Assembly: GCA_965218045.1 (NCBI GenBank)
Contig: CBDCJX010000003.1
Span: forward strand, 1-64,000
DNA length: 64,000 bases
Direction: 5' to 3'
DNA from: CAVRCA01 sp965218045
GTDB taxonomy: Bacteria > Pseudomonadota > Alphaproteobacteria > Acetobacterales > Acetobacteraceae
Of this stretch, positions 1-9,233 are shown one piece after another. The notes below the pieces were generated by a model, which was given only the letters and a program-made list of their open reading frames with translations, did no database searches and was not told where the DNA came from. A program made the position numbers and the translations under genes. Each line of letters starts with the position of its first letter. The stretch's first letter is position 1.

Positions 1-139
1 AAAACTGCTCGCGCGGACAAAGCTCTACCAGCACGCGGCCCCGCGCGTCGCGCACCCCGGTCACCGTGATCTCCACCTCGGTGGCGACGGCGCGCGCCGA
101 CAGCAACGACGCGAGCAGCATCGCGGCGGCACGACTCAT
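1..139 (-). CDS. DUF2141-type secreted protein, 3' part cut by window edge
   Basis: Only the first 46 codons lie in the window. The start (MSRAAAMLLASLLSARAVAT) is a signal peptide, followed by a beta-strand segment (EVEITVTGVRDARGRVLVEL) typical of the start of DUF2141 proteins, small secreted proteins often found at the end of carotenoid operons. The ATG overlaps the stop of the glycosyltransferase gene in an ATGA, so it is the last visible gene of the carotenoid operon. The function of DUF2141 is not established. The family call rests on a short segment plus context. Confidence 0.6.
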   Translation of the reverse strand, partial: MSRAAAMLLASLLSARAVATEVEITVTGVRDARGRVLVELCPREQF

Positions 140-1227
140 GATGCGGGATAGGCGCGTCCACGCCAGGTGGCGGGGCGACCGCACGCGGCGCGTAACAGGG
201 CCGACCACTGGATCAGCAGCAGGATCAGCACGCCGAGCGGATGCAGCAGCACGCCGAGAAGCGGCTGACGGAACCGCCAGGCGAGCAGCAGACGCAGACC
301 GATGCTGCACCCCGCCGCCGCCGCCGCGAGCGCACCGGGCGCCAGCGCCAGCAACACGAATGGCAGCACGTGGCCGCCGCCGAGCAGCAAGGTCCACAGG
401 GGCAGCGCTCGCGGCGTCGCCATCGCCTCCGTCGCGTTCTTGCCCAGACCTTCCCAGACCTCGGAAGCGCGCGTGTACATCCGGCAAGAGGCGAGCGATG
501 TTGCGTCGAACAAGCCCGTCATCTCGCCGGCGGCACGGAAGGCGCGCGGTAGCTTGATGCCATCATGCAAGGAGGCGCGGATCGCCGCGTGACCGCCCGC
601 GCGCGCATAGGCGTCACGCCGCGCCACCATGAGCTGACCGCAGCCGGCGCCGAGCGACGGGGCGGGCAGACGTTGCATCGCCGGCATCGGCAGATAGCCG
701 AGCAGCAGCAGATGGATGAGCGGCAGCACGATCCACTCGGACCAGCTTCGCGTGACCTGGCGCGGAAATCCGCTGGCGAGGCCCACGTCGTGGCGCTCCA
801 TGTAGCCGGCGATGCGCGACAACGCATCCGGCGCCAACCGCACGTCGGCGTCGATGAACACCATCAACTCATGACGCGCGCGGCGGGCGAGTGCGGCGCA
901 GGCGTGCTGCTTGCCTGACCATCCACGCGGCAGGTCTGGCGCGGTCGCGACTCTTAACCGCTTGTCGCCGATCGCGCGCAGGATCGCAGCGGTTCCGTCG
1001 GTGGAATGGTCATCGAGCACCACCAGATCGAGCTCGACGCTTTCGCTGGCGAGCACGGCGGCGACGCAATCGCCGATATGCGCCTCCTCGTTGCGCGCCG
1101 GGATCAGCACCGACACCGACGGGCGACCGGAATGCGGCAACGGCGTGCGCAACACCGCGAGATTGAGCAGCGCCAGCGCCAGCGGCAACGCCGCCAGTGC
1201 GAGTGCGGCGATGGCCAGCGCGCTCAT
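136..1227 (-). CDS. Family 2 glycosyltransferase of the carotenoid operon
   Basis: Membrane-associated GT-A glycosyltransferase of 363 aa, probably transferring a sugar to a carotenoid carboxylate in the way CrtQ does in staphyloxanthin synthesis. A membrane segment fills residues 1-25. The GT2 core follows with SVSVLIPARNEEAH at about 37-50, LDDHSTDGT at 71-79 and the metal-binding DAD at 126-128 (FIDADVRL). Several hydrophobic segments lie in the middle and at the C terminus. An upstream ATG at 1293 is possible, but the ATG at 1227 overlaps the stop of the acyltransferase gene as ATGA, the pattern used across this operon, so that start is preferred. The sugar donor and exact acceptor cannot be read from the sequence. 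Confidence 0.82.
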   Translation of the reverse strand: MSALAIAALALAALPLALALLNLAVLRTPLPHSGRPSVSVLIPARNEEAHIGDCVAAVLASESVELDLVVLDDHSTDGTAAILRAIGDKRLRVATAPDLPRGWSGKQHACAALARRARHELMVFIDADVRLAPDALSRIAGYMERHDVGLASGFPRQVTRSWSEWIVLPLIHLLLLGYLPMPAMQRLPAPSLGAGCGQLMVARRDAYARAGGHAAIRASLHDGIKLPRAFRAAGEMTGLFDATSLASCRMYTRASEVWEGLGKNATEAMATPRALPLWTLLLGGGHVLPFVLLALAPGALAAAAAGCSIGLRLLLAWRFRQPLLGVLLHPLGVLILLLIQWSALLRAACGRPATWRGRAYPAS

Positions 1228-2012
1228 CCACGTTCGCCCTGATGGCTGGCGTCGAACCGCTGCCCAGCACTCCAGGCACGCGCTCGTCGCCACAGATCGT
1301 ACACCCCGCCTATGCCGGCGCTGCCGTGCTGCACGGTGAGGAACAGCGCCGCATCGCGTCGGCCGGCTTCGTCAGCGAGGGTTTCCATGCAGGCGGTCAG
1401 TTCGGCCTCCAGCAGCGCCGTCCAGGCCGCGACATCGCGCCCCGCGTCACCGGTCAGCGCTCGGCCAAAGCGGGTCAATGTCTCGGGCTTGCGCTCGTTC
1501 CAGAACGGATACTCCACCGCGAGCGGCAAGATTACCACGCCCGGCATGTTGCGCGCCAAATGCGCGATTCCCGGTCGCAGCTTGACCGGTCGCTGCCGCA
1601 CATCGCTGAACACACCTTCGGCGGTGATCCAGAGCATGTTGCCACGATCGGCAAGAATGCGCGTGCTGGTGCGAAGGAAACGCACGGCGCCACGCGTGCC
1701 GGGTTCGAGCCCGAACACGCCAAGGCGGCGGAACAGCGCATATTTGCCGAGCGCCGCCTCCTCCATCGGACCGAAGCTGGCGCGCCCCGGGAACAGGGCG
1801 GCGCTGAGCACGAAGAACAACGCCGGGTCCCACCACGACGGATGGTTGCTGTAGACGATCAGCGGCCGATCCTTCGGGACCTCCGGCACGCCGGAGCGCG
1901 AGACACGCACCGCGTGGAAGTTGCGCGCGAAATACCAGCGGAGATAACGGGTAAAGGCCCGCACCAGACGCGGCGAGCGTGTGGTCAGCGGGTCCTGGTT
2001 GCCCTTGCGCAA
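1224..2012 (-). CDS. PlsC-like acyltransferase of the carotenoid operon
   Basis: A 262-aa lysophospholipid acyltransferase (PlsC) fold protein. The catalytic HX4D motif is H57PSWWD62, inside SNHPSWWDP, and the substrate motif ITAEGVFSD is near residue 130. In C30 carotenoid clusters such an enzyme is expected to acylate the sugar on the glycosylated carotenoid, the role CrtO has in Staphylococcus. That is known of related clusters; here it is inferred from position between the desaturases and the glycosyltransferase. The gene starts 7 bp after the upstream oxidoreductase stop and its TGA overlaps the next ATG. Confidence 0.8.
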   Translation of the reverse strand: MRKGNQDPLTTRSPRLVRAFTRYLRWYFARNFHAVRVSRSGVPEVPKDRPLIVYSNHPSWWDPALFFVLSAALFPGRASFGPMEEAALGKYALFRRLGVFGLEPGTRGAVRFLRTSTRILADRGNMLWITAEGVFSDVRQRPVKLRPGIAHLARNMPGVVILPLAVEYPFWNERKPETLTRFGRALTGDAGRDVAAWTALLEAELTACMETLADEAGRRDAALFLTVQHGSAGIGGVYDLWRRARAWSAGQRFDASHQGERG

Positions 2013-2019
2013 GACCGCC

Positions 2020-3528
2020 TCAGTTGGCTCGATCCTGGTCCAGCGTGTCGGCGGCGATCCAGCCCGACATCAGCACCATCGGCATTCCAGGGCCGGGATG
2101 CGCGGCACCACCGGCAAGATACAGGCCGCGCAAGTCGCGCGAGCGGTTGCCCGGCTTGAACGCGCCAAAAAACCGGCCGTGACTCGCCAAGCCGTAGATC
2201 GCGCCGTTGAGCACGCTGTAGCGATCGTGGATGTCCTGCGGGGTCAGCCAGCGCTCGACCACGATGCGGCTGTCGATGTCAGGCATGTCGGCGCAGCGTG
2301 CCAGCTTGTCGAGAATGATCCGGCGATAGTCCGGCAGCATCGCCCGCCAATCATGATGCGGTCGAAGCCACGGCGTGTGGACCAGGATGTACAGCGCCTC
2401 GCCACCCGGCGGAGCGACGCCAGGCTCGGTGCGCGCCGGTGCCGCGAGATAGCAGGTCGGGTCCGGCGCCGGCTCGCCGCGTCGATAGATCCAGTCGAAT
2501 TCTTTCTCGGGGTCAGCCGAGAACACAAAGCTGTGGTGGGCGAGATGTTCGTAGGCACGATCGAGGCCGAGATAGAGCACGACACCCGAGCAGGCCGGCT
2601 CGCGCCGCCAGCGCCGGGCAAAGCCGCGCGCGGGCGCGCCACCTACCAGCTCGCGGAACGTGCGCACGCTGTCCATGTTGGACACCACGGCGGCGAGCGG
2701 CACCGCCTCACCAGTTTCGAGCGTCACGCCGCGCACCGCGCCGTTGGCGGTGCTGATCGACGCGACGCCGGTGTTGGTGCGGAACTCGACGCCCTTCTCG
2801 CGTGCAAGCGCCTGCAACGCGGCGGGTACCGCGCCGGTGCCGCCGATCGGATACCAAACGCCATCATTGGACTGCATGTGCGCGATGCCACAAAGCACGG
2901 CAGGCGAGCCGTACGGCGAAGAGCCGACGTACTGCACGAAGTGGTCGAGCATCTGCGCCACCCGCTTATCACGCACCTTGCCACGGATGGTGCCGGCAAC
3001 AGTGGTGCCCATGCGCAGCGCCAGCACGTCACGCAAGGTGTCGAGCTCGAAGTTCTTGCGCATGTCGATCGTGTCGCGCAGACCCTCGACCGAGCGCCAG
3101 AAGAAGAAACGGTCGGAGATGCCGCGCAACTTCTCGGAGAGCTGCATGAAGTCGGTGAAACCCGTCTCGTCGCCGGGCGCATAGGCGGCGATCGCATGCG
3201 CGCTGTCTTCGACATCGTCGCGCAGGTCGAGCCGGGAACAGTCATCGAAAAAGCAGCGCCATTGCGGGTCGAGGCGGCGCAGGTCGAGCCGATCCTCCAT
3301 GCGCACGCCGCATTCGGCGAACACGCGCTCGAGCACGCTCGGCATGGTCAGGATGGTCGGCCCCATGTCGAACCGGTAGCCGCCCTCCTCAAGCACCGCC
3401 GCCTTGCCGCCGAGCCACGCATTGCGCTCGAACACCACGACCTTGTGGCCGCGTCCGGCCAGCACGCAAGCAGCGGCGAGACCAGCGAGGCCGCCGCCGA
3501 TCACGCCCACGGGTAGATCGCCGCTCAT
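2020..3528 (-). CDS. CrtI/CrtN-family carotenoid desaturase or oxidase (second in operon)
   Basis: FAD-dependent oxidoreductase of 502 aa, the usual length for phytoene/diapophytoene desaturases. The dinucleotide-binding motif is VGVIGGGLAGLAAA (about 7-20) with the acidic end of the fold at VVVFE. It continues with YRFDMGPTI, typical of CrtI/CrtN, and a C-terminal FAD motif LYLAGGAAHPGPGMP. It probably acts at the membrane on a squalene-derived C30 backbone. Its ATG overlaps the TGA of the preceding paralog (ATGA), so the two are translationally coupled. Which of the pair desaturates (CrtN-like) and which oxidises the terminal methyl (CrtP-like) cannot be decided by eye. Confidence 0.85.
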   Translation of the reverse strand: MSGDLPVGVIGGGLAGLAAACVLAGRGHKVVVFERNAWLGGKAAVLEEGGYRFDMGPTILTMPSVLERVFAECGVRMEDRLDLRRLDPQWRCFFDDCSRLDLRDDVEDSAHAIAAYAPGDETGFTDFMQLSEKLRGISDRFFFWRSVEGLRDTIDMRKNFELDTLRDVLALRMGTTVAGTIRGKVRDKRVAQMLDHFVQYVGSSPYGSPAVLCGIAHMQSNDGVWYPIGGTGAVPAALQALAREKGVEFRTNTGVASISTANGAVRGVTLETGEAVPLAAVVSNMDSVRTFRELVGGAPARGFARRWRREPACSGVVLYLGLDRAYEHLAHHSFVFSADPEKEFDWIYRRGEPAPDPTCYLAAPARTEPGVAPPGGEALYILVHTPWLRPHHDWRAMLPDYRRIILDKLARCADMPDIDSRIVVERWLTPQDIHDRYSVLNGAIYGLASHGRFFGAFKPGNRSRDLRGLYLAGGAAHPGPGMPMVLMSGWIAADTLDQDRAN

Positions 3529-5135
3529 GGCTCGCCGGCTAGTGCCGGCTCCGGCAAGGCGACATCGGGCAGCTTGCGGACCACTGGTTCGAGCTGCAAG
3601 TCCTGTGTCAGCAAGCGGGTGGTGATCCGCGCACTTTCGAAGATCACAGGCAAGCCGCTGCCCGGATGGGTGCCGCCGCCAACCAGATACACGCCGTCCA
3701 GATCGCGAAACCGGTTGCGCGGGCGCATGTGGAACATCTGCCGCATCGAGTGCGCCAGGTTGAACGTGGCGCCGCGATGGATTGCCATGTCGTTCTGCCA
3801 GTCTAGCGGGGTCAAGACTTTCTCGAAACGAATGCGCCGCTCGACATCGGGCACGCCGATCCGCGCCAGCCGGTCGAGCGTCAGGCGGCGATAGCGCGAC
3901 TGAATCGCCGGCCAGTCCGCATCCTCGGTCGCCAGGTTGCCGACCGGCACCAGCACGTAGAGCGTCGAATGACCAGGTGGAGCCAGGCTGGAATCGGTCA
4001 CGCTGGCGTTCTGTACATAAAACGATGGTTCCTCGGGTGGCGCCAAGCCGCTCTCGATCTCCTGCACGTTCCGCCGATAATCCTTGCTGAGATAGATCGT
4101 GTGGTGCGCGAGCTCGTCGAGCCGACCTTCGAGGCCGAGATACAGCATGAAGGTGGAGCAGGAGAATTTCTTGCGCGCGATCCGCTGGTCGGACCAGGCC
4201 GGACGCAAGTGATTCGGCACCAGCGATTGCATGGTGTGCGCGAAATCGGCGTTGATCACCAAGGCGTCGAAGCGATGCTCACCGGTTCGCGTGCGGACGC
4301 CGCGTGCGCGCCGCCCCTCGAAGATGACTTCCTCGACCGGCTCGTCGAGGCGGATTTCCGCGCCGTCCTCGGTTGCGACACGCGCCATCGCGTCCATTAC
4401 CGCACCACAGCCACCGCGCGGGTGCCAGACGCCGTACTCGTACTCCATGAAGGCGAGGATGGTGAACAGGCTCGGGCACTGGAACGGCGACATGCCAAGA
4501 TATTTGCTTTGAAACGAGAAGGCCAGCCGGACGCGAGGGTCCTTGAAGTAGGTCGCGAGGTCGCTATCAACCGTGCGATGCGGTCGCAACTTGGGTAGCG
4601 CGCGCAGCATCGCCGGTGTGGCGAAGGCACGGACATTGTCGAATGCCGTTTCCAGCGCCGGACGGAACGCGGTCAGCTTGGCGCGATTGTCGGCCATGAA
4701 ACGCGGCAAGGCGCGCGCGTCCTCGGCCGAGAACCGGGCGACCTCCCGCGCTAATCGCGCCATGTCGCCGGTCGCCCGCAACTCGCCGCCCGCCTCGAAG
4801 ACAATGTGATATTGCGGGTCGAGCCGTATCAGCTCGATCTCCTGATCGAGACTCCGCCCGCAGGTCGCGAAGATGTCGGCGAGGATGCGCGGATACAGAA
4901 AGAACGTCGGCCCCATGTCGAAGCGGAACGCGCCGCCTCCCTCCGGAACGGGTGCGACAATGGTGCCGGAACGGCCGCCGACGCGCGGCAGACGCTCGAA
5001 CACGGTGACATCGGCGCCGGCGTGGGTCAGCAACATGGCGGCGGCAAGCCCGCCCGGACCGGCGCCGATGATGCCGATGCTGCGGCGATCGGTGCCCAAG
5101 GCACGAGAGCGCGAGGAACCTGCGGAGAAGCTCAT
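3525..5135 (-). CDS. CrtI/CrtN-family carotenoid desaturase or oxidase (first in operon)
   Basis: A 536-aa paralog of the next gene. It has IGIIGAGPGGLAAAMLL (about 20-36), RFDMGPTFFLYP, and a C-terminal VYLVGGGTHPGSGLP FAD-binding signature. Like the second copy, it belongs to the CrtI/CrtN/CrtP amine-oxidase-fold group. It is the first gene of the minus-strand operon. Only 81 bp separates it from the divergent aldehyde dehydrogenase, so the two transcripts probably share a control region. The N terminus carries about 18 extra residues before the FAD fold, so a slightly later start is possible. No strong Shine-Dalgarno is visible before the ATG. Confidence 0.85.
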   Translation of the reverse strand: MSFSAGSSRSRALGTDRRSIGIIGAGPGGLAAAMLLTHAGADVTVFERLPRVGGRSGTIVAPVPEGGGAFRFDMGPTFFLYPRILADIFATCGRSLDQEIELIRLDPQYHIVFEAGGELRATGDMARLAREVARFSAEDARALPRFMADNRAKLTAFRPALETAFDNVRAFATPAMLRALPKLRPHRTVDSDLATYFKDPRVRLAFSFQSKYLGMSPFQCPSLFTILAFMEYEYGVWHPRGGCGAVMDAMARVATEDGAEIRLDEPVEEVIFEGRRARGVRTRTGEHRFDALVINADFAHTMQSLVPNHLRPAWSDQRIARKKFSCSTFMLYLGLEGRLDELAHHTIYLSKDYRRNVQEIESGLAPPEEPSFYVQNASVTDSSLAPPGHSTLYVLVPVGNLATEDADWPAIQSRYRRLTLDRLARIGVPDVERRIRFEKVLTPLDWQNDMAIHRGATFNLAHSMRQMFHMRPRNRFRDLDGVYLVGGGTHPGSGLPVIFESARITTRLLTQDLQLEPVVRKLPDVALPEPALAGEP

Positions 5136-5216
5136 TGAAACGATACGGTCCCTGCCCTTGCGTCGCTCGCCTTATAGGGCATGTGGGATCGAGTATCGCC
5201 TTGTCAGGGTGCCGGG

Positions 5217-6689
5217 ATGACGGAACAGGAAATCGCCGCGACCTTGGCGCGGGCGCGCTCGGCGGCGGAGAGCTGGCGACAGACCACGCTGCGCCGACGT
5301 CTGGGCATGATCCGCGCCACCCGGCTCGGCCTGGTGCGCGCCATGCCGCGCTTGCTCGACGGGTTCGACTGGGGACGCCCGCCGGCCGAGACCCTGGCCG
5401 CCGAAATCCTCCCGCTGACCGAGGCGGCCCGCTTCCTCGAGCGCGAGGCGACCCGCATCCTGGCATCGCGTCGCCCTCCCGGACGGCGCCCGCTCTGGCT
5501 TGCTGGTGTGCGGGCGGAGATCCGACGCGAACCGTGCGGCGTCGTGTTGATCCTGGCACCCGGCAATTACCCGCTGCTGCTGCCCGGCGTGCAAATCCTG
5601 CAGGCGCTGGCGGCGGGCAACGCGGTGTGCGTCAAGCCGGCCAAGGGACGCGCGGCGCCGATGCGGCTGTTTGCGGAGCTGTTGCGTGAAGCGGGGCTGC
5701 CCGAGCACGTGTTGCAGGTGCTGGACGAGGCGCCGTCGGCGGGCGAGGCGGCGGTGCGGGTCGGGTTCGACAAGATCGTGCTGACCGGCTCGGCCACCAC
5801 CGGCGCCCGCGTGCTCGCCGCCGCCGCGCCCAACCTTACTCCATGCGTGATGGAGCTCTCGGGCAACGACCCGCTGTTTGTGCTGCCGGGCGCCGACCTC
5901 GACCTGGTGGCGAACTGCGTCGCCTACGGGCTGCGGCTCAATGACGGCGCCACCTGCATCGCGCCGCGCCGCGTGCTGGTCCGTCACGCCGACGCCGACG
6001 CGTTGGAGCAGCGTCTGCAAGCGCGCCTGTCAGGCCCGCCGGTCGTGCGGTCAGTCGCGGAGCTGCGCCAGCGCGCCGAGGCAGCCGGCGCGCGGGCGTT
6101 GACTTCGGACGGCCCGCTGGTTCTGGCGGGCACAACAGCGGCGGTTCGCCGCGATGCGGCGGCGCTGTTCGCGTCGGTCACCTGCCTGGTTCGCGTGGCC
6201 GACGAGGACGAAGCGTTGGCCGTCGCCGCCGAGACCGGTTACGCGCTCGGCGCCACCGTGTTCGGGCCGGAGGACGCGGCCTTGCGTTTCGCCGCCCGCC
6301 TCGACGCGGGCTCGGTGGTGATCAACGACCTGATCGTGCCCACTGCCGATCCGCGTCTGCCATTCGGCGGGCGTCGGCGCAGCGGCTTCGGCGTGACGCG
6401 CGGCGCCGAGGGATTGCTGGAGATGACCGTGGTGAAAACCGTGAGCATCCGCCGAGGCCGCTTCCGGCCGCATCTCCATGACAGCGCCGCCGGTGATCCC
6501 GTTGCCCTGTCGGCGCTGATCGCGCTGAGCCACGGCCCAGGCGCGGCGCGACCCCGGGCGCTGGTCAGCCTGCTTCGGGCGTCTCTGGCTGGGCGGACTC
6601 CTGCGGTCCGGGCGAAGACCGGCCCCGCGTCGATGAGGTTGGCCGCCAGCAACCCGCCGTCGACCGGCAAGGTCACGCCCGAGACGTAG
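5217..6689 (+). CDS. Aldehyde dehydrogenase, probable carotenoid aldehyde oxidation
   Basis: NAD(P)-dependent aldehyde dehydrogenase of 490 aa. The general base is E213 in MELSGNDP, the nucleophile is C247 in NDGATCIAP, the cofactor loop is LTGSATTG (189-196), and LPFGGRRRSGFG is typical of the C-terminal part. In C30 carotenoid pathways such an enzyme converts the terminal aldehyde made by CrtP into the acid that is then glycosylated; the divergent position next to two CrtN-like genes supports that role. Reading starts at the ATG at 5217 because the upstream in-frame ATG at 5181 adds a non-homologous leader. The last 60 or so residues are low-complexity and overlap the tail of the SDR pseudogene on the other strand. 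Confidence 0.85.
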   Translation: MTEQEIAATLARARSAAESWRQTTLRRRLGMIRATRLGLVRAMPRLLDGFDWGRPPAETLAAEILPLTEAARFLEREATRILASRRPPGRRPLWLAGVRAEIRREPCGVVLILAPGNYPLLLPGVQILQALAAGNAVCVKPAKGRAAPMRLFAELLREAGLPEHVLQVLDEAPSAGEAAVRVGFDKIVLTGSATTGARVLAAAAPNLTPCVMELSGNDPLFVLPGADLDLVANCVAYGLRLNDGATCIAPRRVLVRHADADALEQRLQARLSGPPVVRSVAELRQRAEAAGARALTSDGPLVLAGTTAAVRRDAAALFASVTCLVRVADEDEALAVAAETGYALGATVFGPEDAALRFAARLDAGSVVINDLIVPTADPRLPFGGRRRSGFGVTRGAEGLLEMTVVKTVSIRRGRFRPHLHDSAAGDPVALSALIALSHGPGAARPRALVSLLRASLAGRTPAVRAKTGPASMRLAASNPPSTGKVTPET

Positions 6690-7390
6690 CTCGCCAGATC
6701 GGAGACGAGGAACGTCGCCGCCTTGGCGATCTCGATGGGCTGGCCCCGTCGCTTAGCCGGAATCGGGCTGCTCGGCGTAGAAGGCGGCGCGCTCGTTTGT
6801 GTCGAACAGTCGCGGCGTCACGATATGGCCGGGCGCGATCGCGTTGACCCGGATGCCGTGCTCGGCCCACTCCACCGCGAGCGACTTCACCAGGCTGATC
6901 AGACCAGCCTTCGCCGCCCCGTACGGCGCGTGCCACGCCGAGCCCTGGATGCCGTCCACCGACGCTATGCCGACCATCGCGCCACCCCGGCCGCGCCGGA
7001 TCATCGCCTCGGCGACCACGCGGGAGAGCACGAAGAAGTAACGGAGGTTGCGGGTGAGATCGAGTATCCCACGATCTCCGGCGTCATCTTCAGCGCCGGG
7101 CCGAACGCCGACTGGCCGACGATGGAGACCATGATGTCGATCCCGCCGAGTTTTTCCTCGACCTCGCGGACGACAGCCGGGACCTGCCCGTCCTCCAGCA
7201 CGTTGCCGACCACCGCGAACCCGCGCCGGCCGGTCCCGTTGACCAGCCCGGCGACGTGCTCGGCACGCTCGGTCACCAGATCGACCACCGCCACGTCGCA
7301 GCCGGCGCGGGCGAGGCAGGTTGCGGTCGCCTCGCCCATGCCCTGGCCGCCGCCGATGACGACCGCCAGCTTGTCCTCAAGCTCCAGCAT
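6627..7390 (-). pseudogene. Short-chain dehydrogenase/reductase, broken by two frame changes
   Basis: The pieces of one SDR can be followed through three segments. Frame one gives the N terminus (ATG at 7390) with the NAD motif GGGQGMGEA and NVLEDGQV. Near 7050 the frame changes and the middle continues as LRYFFVLSRVVAEAM, GIASVDG and the catalytic YGAAKAG (YxxxK), then HGIRVNAIAPGHIVTPRLF. Near 6763 it changes again (CCCGATTCCGGCTAA reads a stop in one frame and IPAKRRGQPIEIAKA in the next) and ends with the family tail VSGVTLPVDGGL. The gene lies 9 bp after the probable stop of the amidohydrolase, as one operon. It is either decayed or carries sequence errors. The exact 3' end is uncertain. 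Confidence 0.75.
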
Positions 7391-9117
7391 CGCCGCGCCC
7401 TACCGGTTCGCCCGCACCAGGCGGCCGGGCGTCCCCCGGTGTCCTGGCCGCGCTCGAACACCGGGGTGCCGGCGACGATCGTCGCGAGATAGCCGTCCAC
7501 GCTCTGCACCAGCCGCTTGCCGCCGGCGGGCAGGTCGTGGACCAGCTCCGGGTGGTGCAGGCGGAGGTGGTCGAAGTCGATCACGTTGACATCGGCCTTC
7601 AGGCCCGGGGCGAGCCGGCCGCGATCGTTGAAGCCGAAGAAATCGGCGGTCTCGCTGGTCTGCCGCTTGACGACGAATTCGAGCGGCAGGCGCGGGCCGC
7701 GCGTCCGATCGCGCACCCAGTGGGTGAGCATGAAGCTCGGCAGGCTGGAATCGCAGATCTGCCCGCAATGCGCGCCGCCGTCGCTGAGGCCCAGCAGGGT
7801 CGCCGGATCGGTCAGCATGCTGCGGATCGGCTCCAGGTCGCCGCTGACGTAGCCGGTGACCGGAAAGAACAGCATCCGGTCGCCCGCCGCGCCGGTCAGG
7901 TAGTCGTAGCAGAACTCGGCCGGGCTCTGGTTGGTGCGGGCGGCCATGGCCTTGATGCTGCGCGCCGGGTCGGGCTCATAGTTCGGGTCGTCGCCGAGCA
8001 CGTACATGCGGTCCCAGCTGGTCGCGATCGGGCGTTGCAGCGGCGGCATCATGGCGAGCCGTGTCTCCGAGGGCTCCTCGGCGAGGATCGCCTGCCGCAC
8101 CGTCGGATTGCGTAGGCGGGCGAGGCGCTCGGCCGGTGGCAGGTGAGCCAGGCCGGCAAAGGTGGGGCTGGCGGTGAACGGGTTGAGCGAGGTGGTGAGG
8201 CCGAGGATGATGCCGACCGGCCGGCCGGCGACCTGCGCGGTGAGCGCCGCGCCGGCGGCGCGGGCGCGGCGCACGCCATCCATCAGCCGCCGCCAGCGCG
8301 CCGGGTCGGAGTTGCGGTCGGTGAGCAGGAACCACAGCGGGCGGCCGGTCTCGCGCGACAGCCGGGTCATCCAGGCGAACTCCGCCGCCTCGTCCTCGAA
8401 GTCGCTGAGCATGCCGAACGCGCCGGCGCCGACCTTGCCGAGCGCCCGGCCGATGCCGAGCAGCTCCTCGTCCTCGGCGTGGCGGCCGGGGACCAGCTCG
8501 CCCGAGGTGGTGCGGTGCTGCTCGGTGCGCGAGGTGGTAAAGCCGAACGCGCCGGCTTGCAGCGCTTCCAGCGCGAGGTCGTGCATCTGGGCGATGTCGT
8601 CTTGTGTGGCGATCTCGCGGCGCACCGCGCGCTCGCCCATGACATAGACCCGCAGCGGGTGGTGCGGCACCTGGGCGGCGACGTCGATGGCGCGCGGCAG
8701 CCGCTCCAGCGCGTCCATGAACTCGGGAAAGCTCTCCCAGTCCCATTTCAGCCCCTCGGCCAGCGCGATGCCTGGGATGTCCTCGACGCCTTCCATGAGG
8801 TCGATCAGGCAGTCGCGGTCCTGCCGCCGCACGGGCGCGAAGCCAACGCCGCAATTGCCGAACAGGATGGTGGTGACGCCGTGCCACGACGAGGGTGCCA
8901 GCACCGGGTCCCAGGTCGCCTGGCCGTCGTAGTGGGTGTGGACGTCGACCCAGCCCGGCGTGACCAGCGCACCGCCCGCGTCGATCTCGCGCCGGCCCGG
9001 CCCGGCCTTGCCGCCGACCTTGGCGATCCGGTCGCCGTCGATCGCCACGTCCCCGGTAAAGGCGGGTGCGCCGGTGCCGTCGACGATGCTGCCGCCGCGG
9101 ATCACGATGTCATGCAT
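7273..9117 (-). CDS. D-aminoacylase/dihydroorotase-type amidohydrolase, 3' end probably frameshifted
   Basis: Metal-dependent amidohydrolase of the N-acyl-D-amino-acid deacylase group. The N-terminal composite beta domain (MHDIVIRGGSIVDGTG) is followed by VDVHTHYDGQATWDP with metal ligands H60 and H62, and by GLSDGGAHCG near the end of the barrel. The C-terminal return strand GYLATIVAGTPVFERG is normal, but beyond it the open frame runs 127 bp into the SDR gene. One base more or less in the C-run at 7433-7437 would give GTPGRLVRANR and a stop at 7400-7402, which matches the family ending. The true gene is therefore probably 7400-9117. The substrate is unknown; these enzymes act on N-acyl amino acids or cyclic amides. 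Confidence 0.8.
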   Translation of the reverse strand: MHDIVIRGGSIVDGTGAPAFTGDVAIDGDRIAKVGGKAGPGRREIDAGGALVTPGWVDVHTHYDGQATWDPVLAPSSWHGVTTILFGNCGVGFAPVRRQDRDCLIDLMEGVEDIPGIALAEGLKWDWESFPEFMDALERLPRAIDVAAQVPHHPLRVYVMGERAVRREIATQDDIAQMHDLALEALQAGAFGFTTSRTEQHRTTSGELVPGRHAEDEELLGIGRALGKVGAGAFGMLSDFEDEAAEFAWMTRLSRETGRPLWFLLTDRNSDPARWRRLMDGVRRARAAGAALTAQVAGRPVGIILGLTTSLNPFTASPTFAGLAHLPPAERLARLRNPTVRQAILAEEPSETRLAMMPPLQRPIATSWDRMYVLGDDPNYEPDPARSIKAMAARTNQSPAEFCYDYLTGAAGDRMLFFPVTGYVSGDLEPIRSMLTDPATLLGLSDGGAHCGQICDSSLPSFMLTHWVRDRTRGPRLPLEFVVKRQTSETADFFGFNDRGRLAPGLKADVNVIDFDHLRLHHPELVHDLPAGGKRLVQSVDGYLATIVAGTPVFERGQDTGGRPAAWCGRTGRARRCWSLRTSWRSSSAAARAWARRPQPASPAPAATWRWSIW

Positions 9118-9233
9118 CGGCCGTTTCCCTAGCTGTTGCCCGAAGCATCCTCCCGGCGTGGAGCGGCGGCAAGAGCCTGGGGGGCAATCCGCTCCGCGCG
9201 CTTTCCCGAGCGCTTGGGTTCTGCTATGCTGCC

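Noticed and set aside
5135..5217. A sigma-70 promoter pair between the divergent carotenoid genes
   Set aside because: TTGAAA and TTATAG are present but 31 bp apart; no pair with 16-18 bp spacing was seen.
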